From contig JADQBO010000098.1 in NCBI GenBank assembly GCA_016278585.1, forward strand, positions 1 through 12,374: a DNA stretch of 12,374 nucleotides, written 5' to 3'. A program made the translations under genes and the position numbers. Below the pieces are notes generated by a model, which had not been told where the DNA came from, made no database searches, and worked only from the letters and a program-made list of their open reading frames with translations. Source of the DNA: Desulfosporosinus sp. GTDB lineage: Bacteria > Bacillota > Desulfitobacteriia > Desulfitobacteriales > Desulfitobacteriaceae. Below, piece by piece: positions 6,963-12,374 of this stretch. Positions within the stretch are counted from its first letter, which is position 1. Every line of letters begins with the position of its first letter.

Positions 6963-7005
6963 CAACAAGTTTTCCACAAATGCGTTTAAAGGAGTATGAC
7001 AAGCC

Positions 7006-7992
7006 ATGAAAAAATCACAACTCTATCAACACCTTAATTTACAGCTTGATCTAGCAGTTGAAGCCCATCAGCTTCTACGTGGGGAAAGCGGGGAAGAAAT
7101 CCCCGGCGTCCGAATGAATGAACAAGAATTGGAACATGCCAAGGTCACTATCATTACCGTTGAAACCGATGAAGGTGTCAAAGCAATCGGAAAACCATTA
7201 GGACAATATATTACTATAGATGCTCCTGAACTACGCACTAATAATTATGTGATTCATGAAGACGTTACTCATGTCCTAGCAGACAGATTAATTGAACTTA
7301 TGAATCTCAAAGAAGATGCCAGCATTTTGATCGTCGGATTAGGTAACTGGAACGCTACACCAGATGCTTTGGGACCTCAGGTTATTGACAAAACCATGGT
7401 AACTCGCCATCTATACCAACTTTCTCCCGATGAACTGAAGGGTCAACTCCGTAAAATCAGTGCTATTGCACCGGGCGTATTAGGACTCACCGGAATTGAA
7501 ACCGCTGAGATCATCCGAGGTCTTGTGGAACATGTGAAACCCGATCTGGTCATTGCTATTGATGCCCTTGCTGCCGGGTCTCTAGAACGTATTGGGACAA
7601 GCATTCAACTGGCAGATACTGGAATCCATCCAGGTTCAGGGGTTGGAAACCGAAGGGCTGGTCTTACCGAAGAAACATTAGGCTGTAAAGTGATTGCTAT
7701 TGGACTACCGACAGTTGTCAATGCCGGCATCATTGCCCACGATGCAGTGGAAGGCGTTTTTAAGGAATTTGTCACCAACCCTAAATTATATCAGCTTTAT
7801 AAGGGTATAAAACCCGAAGTATTCAGTCAAATTATTGATGACGTCCTTTCTCCATTCCAAGGAAATTTAATGGTTACACCTAAAGAAATCGACTCCCTAA
7901 TCAAAACCGTCGCTAAAATTATTGCTGGGGCTTTGGCGATTAGCCTACATCCCGGAATTGATCGCGAAGACTATGAGAGATATTTACAATAA
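7006..7992 (+). CDS. gpr: GPR endopeptidase (germination protease)
   Basis: A 328-residue member of the A25 family. GPR is made as a zymogen in the forespore and, early in germination, cleaves the alpha/beta-type small acid-soluble proteins that coat spore DNA. The autoprocessing region LDLAVEAH is at 14-21 (Asp15). Catalytic aspartates are in ATPDALGPQV (Asp120) and IAIDALAAGS (Asp186), with the same 66-residue spacing as Asp127 and Asp193 of the Bacillus megaterium enzyme. DTGIHPGSGVGNRR (204-217) is another family signature. AAAGGAG lies 11 bases before the ATG, a rather long gap. A terminator sits in the leader and a candidate forespore promoter lies upstream of that. spoIIP, the usual downstream neighbour in Bacillus, is absent; instead a convergent short SASP-like gene follows. 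Confidence 0.96.
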   Translation: MKKSQLYQHLNLQLDLAVEAHQLLRGESGEEIPGVRMNEQELEHAKVTIITVETDEGVKAIGKPLGQYITIDAPELRTNNYVIHEDVTHVLADRLIELMNLKEDASILIVGLGNWNATPDALGPQVIDKTMVTRHLYQLSPDELKGQLRKISAIAPGVLGLTGIETAEIIRGLVEHVKPDLVIAIDALAAGSLERIGTSIQLADTGIHPGSGVGNRRAGLTEETLGCKVIAIGLPTVVNAGIIAHDAVEGVFKEFVTNPKLYQLYKGIKPEVFSQIIDDVLSPFQGNLMVTPKEIDSLIKTVAKIIAGALAISLHPGIDREDYERYLQ

Positions 7993-8107
7993 TTAAGAGA
8001 ATAATACCTCACTATATTATTAGTCACTATAAAACATCATCGTTTAGTGAATCAGTGGCTTAGGAATGATGACTACTTAATTAACAACGTATAACATTGT
8101 TGTAAGA

Positions 8108-8145
8108 AAGAAAGGGTCAGGTTGTCTTCTACCTGACCCTTTCTT
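8108..8145. terminator. bidirectional terminator between gpr and the SASP-like gene
   Basis: A perfect 15-base stem (8108-8122 with 8131-8145) encloses an 8-base loop. CTTTCTT-type pyrimidine runs flank it on both strands. It begins 9 bases beyond the stop codon of the minus-strand gene and about 115 bases beyond gpr. The core GGGTCAGGT recurs in the terminator at 11731-11761. Confidence 0.85.
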
Positions 8146-8154
8146 CTATTGAAA

Positions 8155-8283
8155 TTAGTGTTGTGGCGAATTGGGAAAACTTTTATGTTTTCGATTAGCA
8201 ATCCCAATCTCTTGAGCAACTTCATACTTAAATTTCTCTAATTCGGGTGTGAGTTGGATCATTGGTTTTGTCAACTTAGCCAA
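8155..8283 (-). CDS. short SASP-like protein (truncated alpha/beta-type small acid-soluble spore protein)
   Basis: A 42-residue ORF with a TTG start preceded by AAGGAGG at 7 bases. Residues 13-28 (PELEKFKYEVAQEIGI) match the first conserved helix of alpha/beta-type SASPs (LDQMKYEIAQE-type), including the Tyr-Glu-Val-Ala-Gln-Glu-Ile stretch that resembles the GPR recognition site. The second conserved part (GSVGGE and the following DNA-binding helix) is missing; the protein ends in a short basic, polar tail (RKHKSFPNSPQH). No other reading frame downstream encodes the missing half, and a terminator follows 9 bases after the stop, so this seems a genuinely short gene and not a frameshift. It converges on gpr. 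It could be a mini-SASP, a GPR decoy substrate, or a decayed remnant. No convincing sporulation promoter was found upstream; read-through from the large signalling gene at 8417 is possible. Confidence 0.7.
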   Translation of the reverse strand: MAKLTKPMIQLTPELEKFKYEVAQEIGIANRKHKSFPNSPQH

Positions 8284-8416
8284 AGCTACCCCTCCTTAGA
8301 TTTATTAACAGCAAACCTATTTCGTCACTGTTCAATTTAATGATCTTTTCGATCTACTCTTATTATTCGCCGTTTGATTAAGATTATACTCAACAATGCT
8401 TCCCACTAATTGAAAA

Positions 8417-11400
8417 TCAGCTATCCCAGGGCATGGCTAATACCTTTTCAACAAATATTCGGGCAATGTCAGGATCAAATTGAGTTCCTGCATTTTTTCG
8501 AATTTCAAGGACGATTTCTTCTTTAGTTAAAGCCTTTCGGTACGGCCGTTCACTAGTCATGGCATCGTAGCTGTCCGCAAGGGCTATAATTCTTGCGATC
8601 CTTGGAATAGCTTCACCCTTTAATCCTTTTGGATAACCTTTACCATCCCATCGTTCATGATGTGACAGTATACAATCCGCTAAATCTAACATGTTAGACG
8701 ATGAACTCAAAATTCTATATCCAATATCGGGATGCCGTTTAATTTCCTGCCACTCCCGTTCTGTAAGTTTTCCAGGTTTATTGAGAATCCCCTCTTCGAT
8801 GGCAATTTTCCCTATGTCATGAAGAAGACCAATCACTTTAAGTCTACTCACTTCAATTTCAGAAAAACCTATGGCTTTACCAATACTTTGACTTATCTCG
8901 CCAACTCTTTGTGAGTGTTGTTCTTCCCTTGGGTTTTTTTCATGCAATGTATTAATAATTGTACTGATTGTATTACCCCTCATGCCTTCATTTTGAATAA
9001 TTTTATGTTTATACATGGCATCTTCGGCATTTTTTAGAACTTTAAATATATCTTCATCCGTTCTTGTCTTTGTAGCCCAACCAAAGGAAATACTAACCCG
9101 TATAGCCTTAACAAGGACATTTGAGTATTGTTTTTTAACTCTATTAATAATTTCTTCCGCATCTTCTGGTTTAGTTTTTGGTAGAAGAATAACAAATTCA
9201 TCTCCACCCCAGCGCGCAACGATATCCGCTGTTCTGCATGCACTTCGGATGGCTGCTGCTGCTTTGCGTAGCAGTTCGTCCCCCGCATCATGCCCAAAGG
9301 CATCATTTACAACTTTTAACCCATTTACATCGCCCATAATTATTGATATCGGTAGATTTCTTTCTATGTCTAACCGTTCAATCGTTTCTTCATAAAACCT
9401 TCGATTGTAGAGACCTGTTAAAACATCGTGATAACTTAGATAACGATTTTCATCTTCTTTTCTCTTACGGTCAGTGATATCTCTCACTATACTAAGAAGA
9501 ACTCTTTTGTTGCCTAGGAAGGTTCCTTGCGAACTTACTTCGACATCAATTGCTGTACCATCTTTTAAATAATGAACAGTCTCAAATATAATCCCTTCTT
9601 TATGTGCCGCTTCCAACTGTTCAATAATACATAATTGGTTCGAATGTCTTAAATCAGAAATATTCATTTCTGAAAATTCCTTGTATGTATAACCATAAAT
9701 TCTTACTGCAGCATCATTGGCTTCGAGAATATTTCCTTCCCTATCAATGAAGAGCATAGCATCGTTAGCATTTTCTGCCAGAATCTGATACTTTTGCAGC
9801 CTTTCGTTCACTAATTTACTTTCCGTTATATCCTCGATCATGCAGAGATGACGTGGATGCTCCATATCCTTATCCTGAATACGAGAAATCGTCATATTGG
9901 TCCAAATTACTGAATTATCCCGCCGGAGATATCGTTTGTTCATCTGGAAACCGTTTATGGTTCCCGCAATCAACAAGTCCATTTTATCTAAATTCTCTTG
10001 GACGTCATCTGGATGGGTTATACTCATCCAATCCGTACTGGTTAATTCTTCTGCCGTTCTACAAACAATCTCAGCAAACCTTGAATTAATGTGATAGTTA
10101 CGCCCTGTTAATGAATCACTTAAGGCAATACCTAATGGTGCTTGCTCAAAGATTGTTCTAAATAGAACTTCACTTGCTTTCAAAGCCTCCTCAACTCGTT
10201 TCCGCTTAGTTATGTCGATTCCTAGGCCGGCAAAGTAACGTTTACCATCGATGGTTACAGGACTGGCAGTAAAGTACATGGGTATTTTACTACCGTGTTT
10301 TGTTTGCAAATCTGCCTCGGTATTTCCAAAGCCATTTTGTTTTGCTGTTTGTATACTTTCTAATACAGCCCTTATACTAGTTTGATCGTCTCGAAACCAA
10401 TCTAGTAAATGAGTGCTTGCCAGTTCTTCGGGCAAATATCCTGTCATCTCCTCATGTTTATGGTTCCATCTCACTAACTTACTTCGATCGTCATAGAGAT
10501 AAATTATCCCCGGAACGCTATTGAATATGGCATCGGTAAAGATCTTTTCTTTAGTTAAGTCACTTTCAGCTCGTTTCCTGTCAATAATCTCCTCTTCCAA
10601 TATTGAGTTTATGTCCTGCAGCTGAATTGTACGCTCCTTAACCTTGTTTTCCAACGCTTCATTCAATTGCTTGAGTTCTTCTTCAACCTTATGACGTTTA
10701 GTAATTTCCTCTTCGAGCAGGGCATTGGTTTCTTCTAACTCAATATTGGTCTCTTCAAGTATGACATTGATTTCCTTTAGTTCGGCATTACTCTCTTCAA
10801 GCTGGGAAGTTCTTTGCTTTACTTTAAGTTCAAGTTCACAATTTAATTTTTTGATTTCTACTTCATGAACTATCTTTTTATTTATTTCATGAGTTAAATT
10901 GATATTTTTCAGAACATAATTTGAGAGTTGCTTCGCATACAGAGAAAGAAACTCATATACATTTTCAAATTGCTGTTTGGACATGAGTTTAACCTTAATT
11001 AAGTCATCTTTATAGACATCGCACTTAACTTCAAGTACATCTACAAGGGGTAATGTATCTTCAAATTTATAATCTTTATCTACTACTTGTCCAATTAACC
11101 AATCAGCAATATACCTACCCCCAACAATAATACTGGCCCCACCCTCCAGCAGTCCATTGCTTAAACATCGTCGAATTCTGGGCCCCTCTTGATTTGGACT
11201 TCCATTGATCGAATCTGATATCAGGCAACGTTTAAGCCCTTCTTCTGTCTTGCTTATTTTGTTACATAGACTACAAAAACCACTTGGTTCGGTGATAGGT
11301 GTGCCATCAGGCTCCGTGATGATTGAGGCAACGCCAGTCGCGGCAGAAAATAAATCCTGTAGCTTTTGAATGGCTTTTAGATCAAACACTTTAGAAAACG

Positions 11401-11440
11401 CATATTCAGTCTGATCATCAAATGTGAACGGTTCACTCAT
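8417..11440 (-). CDS. PocR-PAS-PAS-PAS-GGDEF-HD-GYP cyclic-di-GMP signalling protein
   Basis: A 1007-residue soluble protein with no membrane segments. A PocR-type sensor domain occupies about 12-180, with the cysteines FCSLC (Cys56, Cys59), Cys72 and Cys92. A long coiled coil with repeated LEETN/LEEE units fills about 185-300. Three PAS domains follow at about 300-415, 423-545 and 548-660. The GGDEF domain (about 665-815) keeps GGDEF at 745-749, Asp704 and the RxxD inhibitory site (Arg736-Asp739). The HD-GYP domain (about 830-1000) keeps HDIGK (874-878), HPDIG (903-907), HHERWDGKGYP (927-937) and ADSYDAMTSERPYR (955-968). Both synthesis and breakdown of cyclic-di-GMP thus look possible; which dominates cannot be read from sequence. 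Ligand or redox input through PocR and PAS is inference. AGGTG lies 6 bases before the ATG. No terminator is evident downstream before the SASP-like gene. Confidence 0.94.
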   Translation of the reverse strand: MSEPFTFDDQTEYAFSKVFDLKAIQKLQDLFSAATGVASIITEPDGTPITEPSGFCSLCNKISKTEEGLKRCLISDSINGSPNQEGPRIRRCLSNGLLEGGASIIVGGRYIADWLIGQVVDKDYKFEDTLPLVDVLEVKCDVYKDDLIKVKLMSKQQFENVYEFLSLYAKQLSNYVLKNINLTHEINKKIVHEVEIKKLNCELELKVKQRTSQLEESNAELKEINVILEETNIELEETNALLEEEITKRHKVEEELKQLNEALENKVKERTIQLQDINSILEEEIIDRKRAESDLTKEKIFTDAIFNSVPGIIYLYDDRSKLVRWNHKHEEMTGYLPEELASTHLLDWFRDDQTSIRAVLESIQTAKQNGFGNTEADLQTKHGSKIPMYFTASPVTIDGKRYFAGLGIDITKRKRVEEALKASEVLFRTIFEQAPLGIALSDSLTGRNYHINSRFAEIVCRTAEELTSTDWMSITHPDDVQENLDKMDLLIAGTINGFQMNKRYLRRDNSVIWTNMTISRIQDKDMEHPRHLCMIEDITESKLVNERLQKYQILAENANDAMLFIDREGNILEANDAAVRIYGYTYKEFSEMNISDLRHSNQLCIIEQLEAAHKEGIIFETVHYLKDGTAIDVEVSSQGTFLGNKRVLLSIVRDITDRKRKEDENRYLSYHDVLTGLYNRRFYEETIERLDIERNLPISIIMGDVNGLKVVNDAFGHDAGDELLRKAAAAIRSACRTADIVARWGGDEFVILLPKTKPEDAEEIINRVKKQYSNVLVKAIRVSISFGWATKTRTDEDIFKVLKNAEDAMYKHKIIQNEGMRGNTISTIINTLHEKNPREEQHSQRVGEISQSIGKAIGFSEIEVSRLKVIGLLHDIGKIAIEEGILNKPGKLTEREWQEIKRHPDIGYRILSSSSNMLDLADCILSHHERWDGKGYPKGLKGEAIPRIARIIALADSYDAMTSERPYRKALTKEEIVLEIRKNAGTQFDPDIARIFVEKVLAMPWDS

Positions 11441-11730
11441 ATATTACACCTAACCTTTAAATTTCAAAATAATGTTTCCTAACTGCCACTACTTACCTCA
11501 CTGGTCTATTATCGTTTATTCTCTAAAAACTTCTGTGTTTCCTCTAAAGTTCACAAACTTATTTAAAATTCAGTCTTTATCTAAACATCGTTAATAACAC
11601 TATTCTCCACCGTTAATGATCAATATTTAAGTATAAGATCCGTTGGCTGAATTACATTAATCCACTTCTCTCCTTGCTGATTTGTCTAAGATGTACTAGC
11701 CTATTTAGAAATGTATCCCTGGAAATTAAG
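11441..11730. other. intergenic region without recognisable gene
   Basis: About 290 AT-rich bases upstream of the large signalling gene. I see no ORF with a ribosome binding site on either strand and no RNA gene. A direct repeat CGTTAAT occurs at 11589-11595 and 11612-11618, about two helical turns apart. No strong sigma-A promoter for the signalling gene could be picked; TTGATC with a TAGTGT 15 bases on (minus strand, around 11600-11625) is the nearest and is poor. Confidence 0.5.
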
Positions 11731-11761
11731 AAAGGGCCAGGTAATAAATACCCGACCCTTT
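11731..11761 (-). terminator. intrinsic terminator after the ATPase gene
   Basis: Thirteen-base arms (11731-11743 and 11749-11761) flank a 5-base loop. The two imperfect positions are G-U wobbles when read on the minus strand but A-C mismatches on the plus strand, so the structure is tuned to minus-strand RNA. TTTCTTAA follows. It starts about 20 bases after the ATPase stop codon. Confidence 0.8.
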
Positions 11762-11782
11762 TTCATATAGTTATTATTAATC

Positions 11783-12374
11783 CTATTCCATTAGAATATC
11801 TAACATCTTCTGTGTATTATTTATAAAAGCTCGCATGATCTGATAATGCTCCGTTCCTTCATACTTCACAATTTCAAACCCTTCTTGAATCTCATATATT
11901 TGAGCCTGGGGGTAAGCCATTATGATTGGGGAATGAGTCGCAATAATAAACTGCGAACCCTGTTCAACCAATTCATGTATTCTTGTAATCATTGACATTT
12001 GCCGGGAAGGTGATAGCGCCGCTTCAGGTTCATCGAGAATATATATTCCTCTGCCCTTAAATCTATTTTGAAAAACTGCAAAGAATGACTCACCATGGGA
12101 TTGTTCATGTAGAGATAAACCTCCATAGGAATCGATTAAAGGGGGTCCAAAGGAAGGTCCTGAATCCAATTCATCAATATTGGTCGCTAAATTATAAAAA
12201 CTTTCAGCTCGTAGAAAAAAGCCATCATCTGGTCTTTTCAATCCTTTAACCAGTTTAATGTATTTATTCAACTCTGAATGAGTAGCTCTAGATGAAAAAT
12301 TGAAATTCTTAGTTCCCCCTTCAGCATTAAAGCCATAGGCAACAGCTATTGATTCCAGTATCGTTGACTTCCCA
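11783..12374 (-). CDS. predicted ABC/SMC-like AAA ATPase, 5' end outside the window
   Basis: The open frame runs to the window edge, so the gene is partial; 196 residues are visible. The first visible codons give GKST, the end of a Walker A loop that starts beyond the window, so a TTG at 12269-12271 is not the real start. Counting from that Gly, the ABC-signature-like LHEQSHGESFF is at about 88-98, Walker B IYILDEPEAALSP at 110-122, and the switch histidine ATHSP at 145-149. These fit the family of small stand-alone predicted ATPases of about 230-250 residues (COG3910-like). Such proteins probably work alone or with nucleases; the function is unknown. No partner gene is visible downstream, where a terminator follows. 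Confidence 0.85.
   Translation of the reverse strand, partial: GKSTILESIAVAYGFNAEGGTKNFNFSSRATHSELNKYIKLVKGLKRPDDGFFLRAESFYNLATNIDELDSGPSFGPPLIDSYGGLSLHEQSHGESFFAVFQNRFKGRGIYILDEPEAALSPSRQMSMITRIHELVEQGSQFIIATHSPIIMAYPQAQIYEIQEGFEIVKYEGTEHYQIMRAFINNTQKMLDILME

Noticed and set aside
6863..7009. A 48-codon plus-strand frame whose stop overlaps the gpr ATG as ATGA
   Set aside because: It has no ribosome binding site, its composition is low complexity, and the leader terminator lies inside it. The overlap is likely chance, though a leader peptide is not excluded.
8028..8055. A hairpin just after gpr (TCACT and AGTGA arms)
   Set aside because: The stem is short with a bulge and has no T-run; the hairpin at 8108-8145 is the convincing terminator.
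8155..8157. A frameshift that removed the second half of the SASP-like gene
   Set aside because: I translated the other two frames around and beyond the stop; neither contains a GGE-like motif, and the terminator starts 9 bases after the stop.
9015..9395. A 126-codon plus-strand ORF inside the signalling gene
   Set aside because: It is antisense to well-conserved GGDEF coding sequence and shows no protein family features.
1..12374. CRISPR arrays, tRNA or rRNA genes, insertion sequences, attachment sites
   Set aside because: I saw no regularly spaced repeats, no cloverleaf-like sequence, no transposase and no flanking target duplications.

Overview
The window looks like chromosomal DNA of an endospore-forming, low-to-moderate GC Firmicute, most likely a Clostridia member of the Peptococcaceae / Desulfosporosinus-Desulfitobacterium type. 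The spore genes (gpr, ylbJ and a short SASP-like gene), the AGGAGG-type ribosome binding sites and the sigma-A-type promoters support a spore-forming Firmicute. The genus-level guess comes from overall feel of the proteins and is weak.

Layout. Positions 1-1340 carry a minus-strand KAS III (FabH-like) gene whose second and third catalytic residues are not the usual ones; a perfect inverted repeat lies in its upstream region. Positions 1360-6703 resemble the Bacillus subtilis ylbH-to-rpmF neighbourhood. On the minus strand, in transcription order, are rsmD, a coiled-coil protein gene, a patatin-like lipase gene (ylbK-like), ackA, yceD (DUF177) and rpmF (L32). ylbJ lies on the plus strand between the lipase and the coiled-coil gene. 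coaD, ylbL, ylbM and pta are not present here. A near-perfect sigma-A promoter drives yceD-rpmF and a terminator closes that unit.

Positions 6704-8290 are a spore-protein module. gpr, the germination protease, is on the plus strand behind a leader that contains a strong intrinsic terminator. It converges across a bidirectional terminator on a 42-codon gene. That gene's product keeps the first helix and protease-recognition stretch of alpha/beta-type small acid-soluble spore proteins but has none of the second DNA-binding helix.

Positions 8417-11440 encode a 1007-residue minus-strand signalling protein: PocR sensor domain, long coiled coil, three PAS domains, GGDEF and HD-GYP. Both cyclic-di-GMP domains look catalytically intact. 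Positions 11783-12374 hold the 3' part of a gene for an SMC/ABC-like predicted ATPase, cut by the window end and followed by its own terminator.

The central block joins housekeeping translation and ribosome functions (RsmD, YceD, L32) to acetate metabolism (AckA), with sporulation genes next to it. GPR and its likely small substrate being neighbours is the most suggestive functional pairing.
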